This document shows, piece by piece, positions 23,428-31,730 of a DNA stretch of 43,092 nt. Source of the DNA: RGIG3009 sp045648765 (GTDB lineage: Bacteria > Bacillota > Clostridia > Oscillospirales > Acutalibacteraceae); contig JAZROQ010000004.1 in NCBI GenBank assembly GCA_045648765.1, positions 1 to 43,092 on the forward strand, in the 5' to 3' direction. Position 1 is the stretch's first letter. Every line of letters begins with the position of its first letter. The notes beneath the pieces were generated by a model, which was not told the DNA's origin, made no database searches, and saw only the letters and a list, made by a program, of their open reading frames with translations. The position numbers and the translations under genes were made by a program.

Positions 23428-24276
23428 ATGATTACCTTACGCAATGAAGAGTTAACCGTTACCATTAAAGAACTCGGCGCCGAAATGCAAACCATCACCG
23501 CCAAAGACGGTACCGAATATCTGTGGCATGGCGACCCCAAATTTTGGAGTGGCCGCGCACCGGTAATGTTCCCTATTTGCAGCCGCTTAAAAAATGATGA
23601 ATACCACTACAACGGTGTCACATACAAAATGGGCGGCCACGGTTTTGCCAAAAAAGAAATGTTCGAGGTGGAAAGCCAAAGCGAAACCGAAGCCGTATTT
23701 GTGTTACGCGCTAACGAAAGGACTTTAAAAGAATATCCCTTCGATTTTGAGTTTCGCGTTGGTTATGCGCTACGCGGCAAATCCATTGATGTTACGTACG
23801 ATGTCAAAAACCCGTCGACCGAACCGCTGTATATGTCTTTTGGCGGCCATGAGGGTTACGTTTGCCCCGAAGGCATTACAGAATACGAAGTTGTTTTTGA
23901 ACAACCCGAAACGCTTATCACCACTCCCGACCCGTTCAACAGCAACGATACCAAGCTGGTTGGTGAAAACGTGACCGTGTTGCCGATGGAAGATCGATTT
24001 TTCACCATCGATGCTTTGATTTTCAAAAAATGCGTCAAATCCACCTCTTTAAAACTGCGCCACAAAAAAACCGGTCGTGGTGTGCAAGTGGATTTTGAGG
24101 GGTTCCCCTATTTGTTAATTTGGACCAAAATCGGCGCTCCCTATATTTGCGTTGAACCGTGGTGCGGTATCACCGATGTGCCGGAAACCGATGGCAACTT
24201 GGTAACCAAAGAGGGTATCAACCGTGTTGATGGTGGCGAAACTTTCCACCGCGTACATACCATCACGCTGCTGTAA
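23428..24276 (+). CDS. Aldose 1-epimerase (mutarotase) family protein
   Basis: 282 aa, galactose mutarotase-like fold of the LacX/YeaD type. G-G-H-G-F-A near residue 71 and the E-P-W-C-G-I-T-D motif near 243 carry the likely catalytic His and Glu. It would convert sugar anomers in the cytoplasm; the particular sugar is unknown. AAAAAGGAG precedes the ATG. It begins 33 bases after the nuclease-like gene with no terminator between, so they probably share a transcript. Confidence 0.9.
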   Translation: MITLRNEELTVTIKELGAEMQTITAKDGTEYLWHGDPKFWSGRAPVMFPICSRLKNDEYHYNGVTYKMGGHGFAKKEMFEVESQSETEAVFVLRANERTLKEYPFDFEFRVGYALRGKSIDVTYDVKNPSTEPLYMSFGGHEGYVCPEGITEYEVVFEQPETLITTPDPFNSNDTKLVGENVTVLPMEDRFFTIDALIFKKCVKSTSLKLRHKKTGRGVQVDFEGFPYLLIWTKIGAPYICVEPWCGITDVPETDGNLVTKEGINRVDGGETFHRVHTITLL

Positions 24277-24283
24277 TTTCCAC

Positions 24284-24311
24284 TTGACAAATCAAAAAAA
24301 CGTGGTACAAT
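24284..24311 (+). promoter_or_regulatory. Promoter of the SAM riboswitch-metK unit
   Basis: TTGACA (24284-24289), 16 bases, TACAAT (24306-24311) with TGG before it. The start near 24318 lies about 17 bases before the riboswitch. Confidence 0.85.
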
Positions 24312-24334
24312 ACATATCGTACAAAATGAATAGG

Positions 24335-24456
24335 TCCTTATCAAGAGTGGCGGAGGGACAGGCCCTGCGAAGCCCGGCAACCTGCAACGTGCAAGGTGCT
24401 AAATCCTGATAGATGAGGTGGATAAACGCTCCGCTCTCTGTAGCGGGGCGTTTTTT
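24335..24456 (+). ncRNA. SAM-I (S-box) riboswitch with terminator
   Basis: The leader holds the conserved S-box elements in order: CTTATCAAGAG, GGCGGAGGGAC, GGCCC...GAAGCCCGGCAACC, AAGGTGCTAAATCC and GATAGATGAG. A terminator hairpin with arms around 24425-24452 and T6 follows. SAM binding stabilises the aptamer, which frees the terminator, so it turns metK off when SAM is plentiful. Confidence 0.97.
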
Positions 24457-24479
24457 GATAAAAAAGGAGACGTTTAACT

Positions 24480-25664
24480 ATGGCAAAACACTTTTTCACA
24501 TCCGAATCCGTAACGGAAGGGCATCCCGACAAAGTTTGTGACCAAATTTCCGATGCCGTTTTGGATGCTATTATCGAACAAGATCCCAACGCCCACGTAG
24601 CGTGTGAAACGGTTGCCACCACCGGTATGGTACTGGTAATGGGGGAAATTTCCACTTCGTGTACCGTGGATATTCCGCGTATTGCGCGTGACGTGGTGTG
24701 CGACATCGGTTACGACAGCGCCGCCGTTGGGTTTAACGGCAACACCTGTGCAGTGTTAACCGTTTTGGACGAACAATCCCCCGATATTGCCATGGGCGTT
24801 AACGATGCTTTGGAATCCCGCGGCACCGTCAAAGAAGATGCCTATGACCAAATCGGCGCCGGTGACCAAGGCTTGATGTTTGGTTACGCTTGTGACGAAA
24901 CGCCCGAAAAAATGCCGTTGCCCATTTCGCTTGCCCACCGTTTGGCAAAAGAATTGGCTGCGTTGCGCAAAAACGGCACCTTGTCGTATTTGCGCCCCGA
25001 CGGGAAAACGCAAGTCACTGTGGAATACGAAGACGACAAACCGATTCGTGTCGACACGGTGGTGGTTTCCACCCAACACGACGAAGCAGTATCGTTAGAA
25101 ACTATTCGTCAAGATATGGTGGAAAAACTCATTAAGCCCATCATACCCGCCGAATTATTAGATGATAACACAAAGATTTTTGTTAACCCGACCGGTCGTT
25201 TTGTGGTTGGTGGTCCGCAGGGCGACAGCGGTCTTACCGGCAGAAAAATCATTGTCGACACCTACGGCGGCTATGCTTGTCACGGCGGCGGCGCCTTTTC
25301 GGGGAAAGACCCGACAAAAGTGGACCGTTCCGCCTCGTACATGGCGCGTTACGCCGCCAAAAACGTGGTTGCCGCCAGCTTGGCAAAACGTTGCGAAGTG
25401 CAACTTGCCTACGCTATCGGTGTTGCCAACCCTGTTTCGGTGCGCGTAGATACCAAGGGCACCGGCAAAGTTTCGGACGAGGTGTTGGCAAACGCTGTTG
25501 CTAAGGTGTTTGATTTCCGCCCCGCCGCTATCATCGACACGTTGCAACTGCGCCGCCCCATTTATCGCCAATTGGCGGCTTACGGTCACTTGGGTCGAGA
25601 AGATTTGGATGTTGTTTGGGAAAAAACCGACCGCGTCAACGCGTTGCTTGATGCTTTGCGGTGA
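24480..25664 (+). CDS. metK: S-adenosylmethionine synthetase
   Basis: 394 aa, normal length. It makes SAM from methionine and ATP. Key motifs are G-H-P-D-K-V-C-D-Q-I-S-D near residue 14, G-A-G-D-Q-G-L-M-F-G-Y-A near 122 and G-G-G-A-F-S-G-K-D-P-T-K-V-D-R-S near 265. AAAAAGGAG precedes the ATG. It is controlled by the S-box riboswitch directly upstream, an expected feedback loop. Confidence 0.98.
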   Translation: MAKHFFTSESVTEGHPDKVCDQISDAVLDAIIEQDPNAHVACETVATTGMVLVMGEISTSCTVDIPRIARDVVCDIGYDSAAVGFNGNTCAVLTVLDEQSPDIAMGVNDALESRGTVKEDAYDQIGAGDQGLMFGYACDETPEKMPLPISLAHRLAKELAALRKNGTLSYLRPDGKTQVTVEYEDDKPIRVDTVVVSTQHDEAVSLETIRQDMVEKLIKPIIPAELLDDNTKIFVNPTGRFVVGGPQGDSGLTGRKIIVDTYGGYACHGGGAFSGKDPTKVDRSASYMARYAAKNVVAASLAKRCEVQLAYAIGVANPVSVRVDTKGTGKVSDEVLANAVAKVFDFRPAAIIDTLQLRRPIYRQLAAYGHLGREDLDVVWEKTDRVNALLDALR

Positions 25665-25688
25665 TTTTTGGCATTTTTTGAAAAATTA

Positions 25689-25717
25689 TTGACAATATTC
25701 TCGGATAATGGGATAAT
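25689..25717 (+). promoter_or_regulatory. Promoter very close to rsmD
   Basis: TTGACA (25689-25694), 17 bases, GATAAT (25712-25717) with TGG before it. The start would fall near 25724, only about 3 bases before the ATG, so the AGGAGA motif at 25718-25723 would not be in the transcript. Confidence 0.55.
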
Positions 25718-25726
25718 AGGAGAAGT

Positions 25727-26278
25727 ATGAGAGTTATTACCGGATCGGCACGTGGTTGCCGTCTAAAAACCTTGGAAGGACAAAACACCCGTCCCACCGC
25801 CGAGCGCGTCAAAGAGGCCATTTTTTCTGCTTTGTGCTTTGAAATTGAGGGCAGACGTGTTTTGGATTTGTTTGCCGGTTCGGGGCAAATGGGGTTGGAA
25901 GCACTTAGCCGTGGCGCAAAATCGTGTGTGTTTGTCGACAGCAGCCGTGAAGCAGCCGAAGTGGTGCGGCAAAACGTGCGCGCCACTCGTTTGGAACAAG
26001 TTTCCACCGTGTTTTGCCGCGATTCGCTTGGCTTTTTGGCGCAAACGACAGAGTGTTTTGATTTGGTGTTTTTGGACCCGCCCTATGCCTCGGATTTGTT
26101 GGTCCCTTGTTTGGAACAATTGGGGGCAAAAACCTCACCCTTTGCCACGGTCGTGTGCGAAACAGATAAAGAAGTTTCGTTGCCCGACATGGTTGGGGAT
26201 TTTCAGTTATATCGTTTGTACCGCTACGGACGCGTTTTTGTCCGCATTTATCGAAAGAAAGAACAGGAGAGCCTATGA
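25727..26278 (+). CDS. rsmD: 16S rRNA (guanine(966)-N(2))-methyltransferase
   Basis: 183 aa. It methylates G966 of 16S rRNA using SAM. M-R-V-I-T-G-S-A-R-G and R-P-T-A-E-R-V-K-E-A at the N-terminus, V-L-D-L-F-A-G-S-G as the SAM-binding loop (about 44-52), and the catalytic D-P-P-Y near residue 117 are diagnostic. Its stop overlaps the coaD start by 4 bases. The rsmD-coaD order is common in Firmicutes. Confidence 0.96.
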   Translation: MRVITGSARGCRLKTLEGQNTRPTAERVKEAIFSALCFEIEGRRVLDLFAGSGQMGLEALSRGAKSCVFVDSSREAAEVVRQNVRATRLEQVSTVFCRDSLGFLAQTTECFDLVFLDPPYASDLLVPCLEQLGAKTSPFATVVCETDKEVSLPDMVGDFQLYRLYRYGRVFVRIYRKKEQESL

Positions 26279-26766
26279 AACTGGCAATTTGTCCCGGCAG
26301 CTTTGACCCGGTGACTTGCGGTCACATCAATATTATTTCCCGCGCGGCAAGCATGTTTGACCGTGTCATTGTGGCTACCATGGTGAACCACAGCAAACAA
26401 CCGCTGTTTTCGCAAGAGGAACGGGTGGATCTGCTCCGCCGCGCCACTGCTTTTTTGCCAAACGTCGAAGTTGATTCTTTCGACGGTCTGCTTGCGGATT
26501 ACGCCAGGGAAAAGAACGCTTCGATCATTGTTAAAGGTTTGCGCGCCATTTCAGACTTTGAATACGAGTTTCAAATGGCACTTACCAACCGCAAACTGAA
26601 TCCCGATGTGGAAACTGTCTTTTTGACCACCAATGCCGAATACATGTACCTTTCTTCCAGCTTGGTAAAACAAGTGGCGGGCCTTGGCGGCGACATTTCG
26701 GAATTTGTGCCATCGTGCATTGTAAACGATATTCTAAAAAAATACGGAAGGAACGAAACAAAATGA
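26275..26766 (+). CDS. coaD: Phosphopantetheine adenylyltransferase
   Basis: 163 aa, normal length. It transfers AMP from ATP to 4'-phosphopantetheine in coenzyme A synthesis. C-P-G-S-F-D-P-V-T-C-G-H contains the T-x-G-H nucleotide motif (residues 14-17), and Y-L-S-S-S-L-V-K-Q near 124 is the typical second motif. It overlaps both neighbours by 4 bases (ATGA), forming a tight three-gene unit. Confidence 0.97.
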   Translation: MKLAICPGSFDPVTCGHINIISRAASMFDRVIVATMVNHSKQPLFSQEERVDLLRRATAFLPNVEVDSFDGLLADYAREKNASIIVKGLRAISDFEYEFQMALTNRKLNPDVETVFLTTNAEYMYLSSSLVKQVAGLGGDISEFVPSCIVNDILKKYGRNETK

Positions 26767-27224
26767 GCATTGAAAACTTATTGGACGAAATTGACGAAAT
26801 GATTGACAAAGCTTGGGGCTTACCGCTTTCCGGCGGAAAATGTTTGTTGGAGGCTGACCGTCTGCGCGATATTATCGATTCTATCCGCGGCAATATTCCC
26901 AGCGAAATTCGCCAAGCCAAATCCATTGTTGCCGACCGTGCCGACATTATCGACACCGCCAAAAAAGAAGCGGAAGACATTGTTCGCGCTGCCGAGGAAC
27001 GCGCTCGCGGTTTGGTAATGCAAGAAGAAATCGTGAAGTTGGCTCAACAAAAAACCAACGAAATCACTACCCAAACTCAACAAAAATGCCGCGAAATGCG
27101 CAAAGGCGCCCAAGATTTTGTGGACGATTTGCTCAAACGCACCGAAGAAGATTTGTCCAAACACATGGCGGATTTGCGTCAAACCCGTCAAATGCTTCGC
27201 AAGCCCTCTTCCCGCGAAGACTAA
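26763..27224 (+). CDS. Coiled-coil protein downstream of coaD
   Basis: 153 aa, charged and almost entirely helical by composition, with long heptad-like stretches between about residues 35 and 145. It resembles DivIVA-like or ATP synthase b-subunit-like coiled-coil proteins often found after coaD in Clostridia. There is no membrane segment, so it is not an actual F0 b subunit. Its ATG overlaps the coaD stop. A structural or cell-division role is possible but not shown. Confidence 0.8.
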   Translation: MSIENLLDEIDEMIDKAWGLPLSGGKCLLEADRLRDIIDSIRGNIPSEIRQAKSIVADRADIIDTAKKEAEDIVRAAEERARGLVMQEEIVKLAQQKTNEITTQTQQKCREMRKGAQDFVDDLLKRTEEDLSKHMADLRQTRQMLRKPSSRED

Positions 27225-27237
27225 TTCCATATAAAAA

Positions 27238-27280
27238 ACAAACCCGCATTCAGCGTTTGCTGAATGCGGGTTTTTGTTTT
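27238..27280. terminator. Bidirectional terminator between convergent operons
   Basis: AACCCGCATTCAGC (27241-27254) pairs perfectly with GCTGAATGCGGGTT (27259-27272). A runs precede it and T runs follow, so it ends the coaD operon and the oadB-proS-cyclophilin operon. Confidence 0.93.
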
Positions 27281-27282
27281 TG

Positions 27283-28110
27283 TTACGGTGCGTATTTAAC
27301 AACGTCAATGCTTGTAATGATAACAGCATCTAACGGCTTGTCATTGCCGTCGGTGTTCACTGCCGCAATGGCATCCACCACATCCATGCCGTCGAACACG
27401 TGACCAAACACGGTGTGTCCGCCGCTTGCACGCCATGCGCCATCCAGCGAAAAGTTGCCGCCGTGTTGTTCATACAAATCCCAAACCTCGTTCGGAACCC
27501 ATTCGTAACGGTACAGCAATTGAGCAGCATAATCGTCAACCGTGGGATAGTATTGTTTGACCATGGCTTCGCCGTATACATTAATCATTTGTTGATATTG
27601 AGCTTCCGGCGTGTAATCTTTGCGGGTGCCAAAGGCCTGGGCATCTTTTTGGTTGATAAAGAACTGGCTGCCATTGGTGCCGGGGCCGCCATTTGCCATA
27701 GAAAGTGAGCCACGAATGTTAAGCAATTTGCTGTCAAACTCATCTTCAAACGAGCCGCCCCAAATGCTTTCGCCGCCACGACCGGTGCCCTCGGGGTCAC
27801 CGCCTTGGATCATAAAATCATTGATAACGCGGTGGAACGTCACGCCGTTATAATAGCCGTTTTTGGCATGAGTAATAAAATTCTGAACCGCTTTGGGTGC
27901 CGCTTCGGGGAAAAACCGAATCGAGATATCGCCCATACTGGTGTGCATAACCGCTACTTCTTCACCTGCCGACGGTTTTTCGGTTTGGAAACCAACGTTT
28001 TTGTCGTCATAAACGGTTGCGTCATCTTCTTGTTTGTCACAACCAAACAAGCATAAGCATAACAAGGCACTTATCGCTATCACGGAAACTGTTTTTGTTA
28101 GTCGTTTCAT
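27283..28110 (-). CDS. Lipoprotein cyclophilin-type peptidyl-prolyl isomerase
   Basis: 275 aa. An N-terminal signal with hydrophobic stretch and lipobox L-F-G-C (Cys at about 24) anchors it outside the membrane. The cyclophilin domain (about 50-270) has F-H-R-V-I-N-D-F-M-I-Q-G-G-D and N-G-S-Q-F-F-I, with an insert of about 50 residues after the latter. It would speed proline isomerisation in secreted proteins. It is the last gene of the operon and overlaps its cytoplasmic paralogue by 4 bases. Confidence 0.94.
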   Translation of the reverse strand: MKRLTKTVSVIAISALLCLCLFGCDKQEDDATVYDDKNVGFQTEKPSAGEEVAVMHTSMGDISIRFFPEAAPKAVQNFITHAKNGYYNGVTFHRVINDFMIQGGDPEGTGRGGESIWGGSFEDEFDSKLLNIRGSLSMANGGPGTNGSQFFINQKDAQAFGTRKDYTPEAQYQQMINVYGEAMVKQYYPTVDDYAAQLLYRYEWVPNEVWDLYEQHGGNFSLDGAWRASGGHTVFGHVFDGMDVVDAIAAVNTDGNDKPLDAVIITSIDVVKYAP

Positions 28111-28703
28111 GCTTGATACTCCTTAATTTCGATGCTTTCAATCACCACATCTTCGCACGGTTTATCCGCAGGACCTGTTTTCACGTTCGCAATTTCATCA
28201 ACTACGTCCATACCGTCGAACACTTGACCAAACACGGTGTGATGAAAATCAAGGTGCGGCGTGCCGCCGTTTTCGCGGTAGGCGTTTTCGATTTCTTCGG
28301 GGAAATAGTCACGCAAGGCTGCCATTTGACCAAGCAGTTGCGGATGCACCGTTGATGCTTGAACAATAAAGAACTGGCTGCCGTTGGTGCCGGGGCCTGC
28401 ATTTGCCATCGACAATGCGCCGCGCACGTTGTGCAACGAAACGTCGAATTCGTCTTTGAAAGGTGTGCCCCAGATGCTTTCGCCACCGCAACCGGTGCCG
28501 GTGGGGTCGCCGCCTTGAATCATAAAATCTTTGATAACGCGATGGAAAATCAACCCGTTATAATAGCCGTTTTTGGCGTGGGTCGTAAAATTTTCCACCG
28601 TTTTGGGAGCTTGTTCGGGGAACAACCGCAACGAAATATCACCGTGGTTCGTATGCATAACGGCAATCGTTTCGCCCGATTTGGGAAAATCTAATTGGCT
28701 CAT
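28107..28703 (-). CDS. Cytoplasmic cyclophilin-type peptidyl-prolyl isomerase
   Basis: 198 aa, no signal peptide. It has the same core as the lipoprotein downstream: F-H-R-V-I-K-D-F-M-I-Q-G-G-D near residue 51 and N-G-S-Q-F-F-I near 107, plus a shorter insert after the latter. GGAGGAGA precedes the ATG. It begins 12 bases after proS. The pair clearly arose by duplication, with one copy gaining or losing the export signal. Confidence 0.94.
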   Translation of the reverse strand: MSQLDFPKSGETIAVMHTNHGDISLRLFPEQAPKTVENFTTHAKNGYYNGLIFHRVIKDFMIQGGDPTGTGCGGESIWGTPFKDEFDVSLHNVRGALSMANAGPGTNGSQFFIVQASTVHPQLLGQMAALRDYFPEEIENAYRENGGTPHLDFHHTVFGQVFDGMDVVDEIANVKTGPADKPCEDVVIESIEIKEYQA

Positions 28704-28715
28704 GAGTTCTCCTCC

Positions 28716-30152
28716 TTAATAAGCTTTGCCCCAAACCACCATGGTTTTGGCGGGTTTTCCGCAGCAAACACACGTGTCTGCCACGTGTTCTTGCTCAAAC
28801 GGCATACAACGGCTGGTGACACCTGCTTGTTCTTTCAGTTTTAATTCACAAGCTTCGTCACCGCACCACATAGCTTTGATAAGACCCGGTTTTTCGTTGG
28901 CGATTTCGCACAACTCATCCAACGTAGTGGCGTTGTAGGTCATGCTTTCGCGACGGGCCAACGCTTTTTGATACAAACCGTCGTGTACGGCTTTGAGCAA
29001 TTCGGGGATTTTAGTTTCCAGTTCGTCGAGAGACACCACGGTTTTTTCGCGGTTGTCACGGCGCACGACAACACATTGGTTGTTTTCGATGTCGCGCGGA
29101 CCAATCTCCAAACGCAGCGGAACGCCTTTCATTTCGTATTCGGCAAATTTCCAACCGGCAGAGTTGTCGGAATCGTCCAACTTCACGCGCACAAAGTTTG
29201 CCAAACGGTCTTTGAGTTCACGTGCTTTTTCGAGCACCCCTTCTTTGTGTTGTGCAATCGGCAAAATGACCAACTGTACCGGTGCTACCGCGGGCGGCAA
29301 CACCAAACCGTTATCGTCGCCGTGTGTCATAATAATGGCACCGATAATGCGGGTGGACATACCCCACGAAGTTTGGTGCGGATATTGCAATTGGTTTTGA
29401 CGGTCGGTAAATTTGATGTCAAAAGCACGGCAAAAACCATCGCCGAAATAGTGGCTGGTGCCGCTTTGCAAAGCTTTGCCGTCGTGCATCATAGCCTCGA
29501 TGGTGTAGGTTGCTTCGGCACCGGCAAATTTTTCTTTGTCGGTTTTACGGCCTTTAACCACCGGGATTGCCAACGATTCTTCACAGAAATCGGCATACAC
29601 GTTGAGCATACGTTCGGTTTCTGCCATAGCATCTTCGGCAGTTTCGTGCATGGTGTGTCCCTCTTGCCAGTAAAACTCCATGGTGCGCAAGAACGGGCGA
29701 GTGGTTTTTTCCCACCGTACCACCGAACACCATTGGTTATACAATTTCGGCAAATCACGGTATGAGTGAATCACATCGGCATAATGTTCACAGAACAACG
29801 TTTCCGACGTGGGACGAACGCACAAGCGCTCAGTTAATTTTTCTTCGCCGCCGTGGGTTACCCACGCGACTTCGGGGGCAAAACCCTCGACGTGGTCTTT
29901 TTCGCGTTGCAACAAACTTTCCGGAATAAACATCGGAAGCATTACGTTTTCATGACCCAGTGCTTTGAAGCGAGAATCCAAGTCGTTGCGAATGTTTTCC
30001 CACAACGCTGTGCCGTAAGGACGCACAATCATGCAACCGCGCACACCGGCATAGCTGGCAAGTTCCGCTTTTTTGACCACGTCGGTGTACCATTGTGCAA
30101 AATCTTTTTCCATGGAAGTAATTTCTTCCACCATTTTTTTATTGTCAGCCAT
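28716..30152 (-). CDS. proS: Prolyl-tRNA synthetase (archaeal/eukaryal-type ProS)
   Basis: 478 aa. Class II aminoacyl-tRNA synthetase without the editing insertion of the bacterial 570-aa type. Motif 2 is seen in R-W-E-K-T-T-R-P-F-L-R-T-M-E-F-Y-W-Q-E-G-H-T, and the C-terminal zinc-like part has C-V-C-C-G-K near the end. This short form occurs in many Clostridia. Its ATG shares one base with the oadG stop (TAATG), so translation is coupled. No T-box leader is possible in this position. Confidence 0.96.
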   Translation of the reverse strand: MADNKKMVEEITSMEKDFAQWYTDVVKKAELASYAGVRGCMIVRPYGTALWENIRNDLDSRFKALGHENVMLPMFIPESLLQREKDHVEGFAPEVAWVTHGGEEKLTERLCVRPTSETLFCEHYADVIHSYRDLPKLYNQWCSVVRWEKTTRPFLRTMEFYWQEGHTMHETAEDAMAETERMLNVYADFCEESLAIPVVKGRKTDKEKFAGAEATYTIEAMMHDGKALQSGTSHYFGDGFCRAFDIKFTDRQNQLQYPHQTSWGMSTRIIGAIIMTHGDDNGLVLPPAVAPVQLVILPIAQHKEGVLEKARELKDRLANFVRVKLDDSDNSAGWKFAEYEMKGVPLRLEIGPRDIENNQCVVVRRDNREKTVVSLDELETKIPELLKAVHDGLYQKALARRESMTYNATTLDELCEIANEKPGLIKAMWCGDEACELKLKEQAGVTSRCMPFEQEHVADTCVCCGKPAKTMVVWGKAY

Positions 30153-30283
30153 TATTTACCTTCCTTATCTTTGGCAAATTTGTTCAGCAAATTGACCGAA
30201 ACCATAATGAGCAACATTACCACAAAAATACCGACCATACCCAATAACATCAGCAATAATGCGTTTGTTGTAGCAATAGACAT
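30152..30283 (-). CDS. OadG-like small membrane subunit of a Na+-pumping decarboxylase
   Basis: 43 aa, too short for most gene finders. GGAGGATATAAC precedes the ATG at 30283. A single hydrophobic helix (about residues 8-34) is followed by a basic tail ending K-D-K-E-G-K. Its position between oadB and proS, and its single-helix design, match gamma (OadG/MmdC-like) subunits, which help assemble the decarboxylase complex. It lies 17 bases after oadB, and its stop overlaps the proS start. Confidence 0.8.
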   Translation of the reverse strand: MSIATTNALLLMLLGMVGIFVVMLLIMVSVNLLNKFAKDKEGK

Positions 30284-30300
30284 TGTTATATCCTCCTTAA

Positions 30301-31470
30301 TTATGCACCAAGCAGTTTGGGAACCACTGTCAAGATAATACCGCCGGCAACCACCGAACCGATTTGTCCGGCAACGTTAGCACCCACAGCATGCATCAGC
30401 AAGTGGTTTTGATTGTCTTCTTTGAGTGCCATTTTTTGAATAACGCGAGCCGACATCGGGAACGCCGAAATACCGGCGCCGCCAACCATGGGGTTGAATT
30501 TTTTGCCTTCCGGTAAGAAAATGTTGAGGAATTTGGCAAACAACACACCGGCAATGGTATCGAACACAAATGCGACCAAGCCAAGCGCCATAACCACAAT
30601 GGTGTCCAAACGGACAAACGCTTCGGCTTTCATGCTTGCCGAAATGGAAAGGCCCAACAAAATGGTGACCAAGTTGGCAAGAGAGGTTTGTGCCGTCTGC
30701 GACAAGTTATCCAGTTTCAAGCACTCACGCAGCAAGTTACCAAACATTAAGAACCCAACCAACGAAACGGATTTTGGGGCTATCAAACCGGCAATAACCG
30801 TTACCACAATCGGGAACAAAATACGCGTTAATCGCGACACCGATTTTGGGTTATAAGACATGCGAATCATACGCTCTTTTTTGGTGGTAACCAATTTAAT
30901 AGCAAATGGTTGAATAATCGGCACCAATGCCATGTAAGAATAGGCGGCCACCATAATTGCCGGCAACAACGGAGTTTGCAACACGTTGGCCACCAAAATA
31001 GCGGTAGGACCATCTGCGGCACCGATAACACCAATGGCAGCGGCATCTTTGAAATCATAACCGAGCAACGTGGCAACTGCTACGGTTAAGAAAATTCCGA
31101 ACTGTGCGGCGCCGCCAAACAAAAACATTTTGGGGTTCGAAAGCAGCGGGCCAAAGTCAATCATGGCGCCGATGCCGATAAACAGAATCAGCGGCATAGC
31201 TTCGGAGGCTTCAATGCCAACCTCAAACAACCAATCAACAATGCCATGCGAACCGTCGGCCGCTTGTCCGATAGCACCGGAAAACGGCAAGTTGACCAAA
31301 ATGGCACCAAGGCCCATTGGCATTAACAACGATGGCTCAAAATCTTTGGCCAATGCCAAATAAATGAGCAAACCGCCCACGGCAATCATCACCAGGTTTT
31401 TCCAGCCATCACCGGTGACAAAAAACGCCAAACTGTCCCACAAAAAACTAAAATGTTGCAAAAATTCCAC
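30301..31470 (-). CDS. Sodium-translocating decarboxylase beta subunit
   Basis: 389 aa, about ten membrane segments. I-G-A-M-I-D-F-G-P-L-L-S-N-P and G-A-A-D-G-P-T-A-I-L are conserved in OadB/GcdB/MmdB, which couple decarboxylation of a carboxybiotin to Na+ export. The GTG at 31470 is preferred for alignment with the usual N-terminus; an ATG at 31488 adds six residues. Which decarboxylase it serves (oxaloacetate, methylmalonyl-CoA or glutaconyl-CoA) cannot be told, since no alpha or biotin subunit is in the window. Confidence 0.94.
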   Translation of the reverse strand: MEFLQHFSFLWDSLAFFVTGDGWKNLVMIAVGGLLIYLALAKDFEPSLLMPMGLGAILVNLPFSGAIGQAADGSHGIVDWLFEVGIEASEAMPLILFIGIGAMIDFGPLLSNPKMFLFGGAAQFGIFLTVAVATLLGYDFKDAAAIGVIGAADGPTAILVANVLQTPLLPAIMVAAYSYMALVPIIQPFAIKLVTTKKERMIRMSYNPKSVSRLTRILFPIVVTVIAGLIAPKSVSLVGFLMFGNLLRECLKLDNLSQTAQTSLANLVTILLGLSISASMKAEAFVRLDTIVVMALGLVAFVFDTIAGVLFAKFLNIFLPEGKKFNPMVGGAGISAFPMSARVIQKMALKEDNQNHLLMHAVGANVAGQIGSVVAGGIILTVVPKLLGA

Positions 31471-31530
31471 GCCTAAACATCCTTTCATTATGTAATGCCC
31501 TTCACACAAGGACATATTTCACATAGTACC

Positions 31531-31559
31531 ATTATATAAAAGTTTTTTAACTTTTTCAA
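31531..31559 (-). promoter_or_regulatory. Promoter of the oadB-oadG-proS-cyclophilin operon
   Basis: TTGAAA (31559-31554) and TATAAT (31536-31531) on the minus strand are 17 bases apart. The start is near 31524. Confidence 0.85.
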
Positions 31560-31633
31560 CACCGAAAACGGTTTTTTATCAAGTTTTTCCGGTTGCCGGA
31601 AAATTTTGTTTTTTTATTTACACGAAATAGGGG

Positions 31634-31662
31634 TTGACGAAACGCGCTAGCAGCCGTATAAT
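31634..31662 (+). promoter_or_regulatory. Promoter of the Wzz/BY-kinase operon
   Basis: TTGACG (31634-31639), 17 bases, TATAAT (31657-31662). The start is near 31669, giving a leader of about 60 bases in which no regulatory structure was recognised. Confidence 0.85.
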
Positions 31663-31730
31663 TTAATTTAGTATAATAAAAATTGGAGAAGTCTCGCTAA
31701 ATATTCTTTAACCAAGAAAGGATTACTCTT

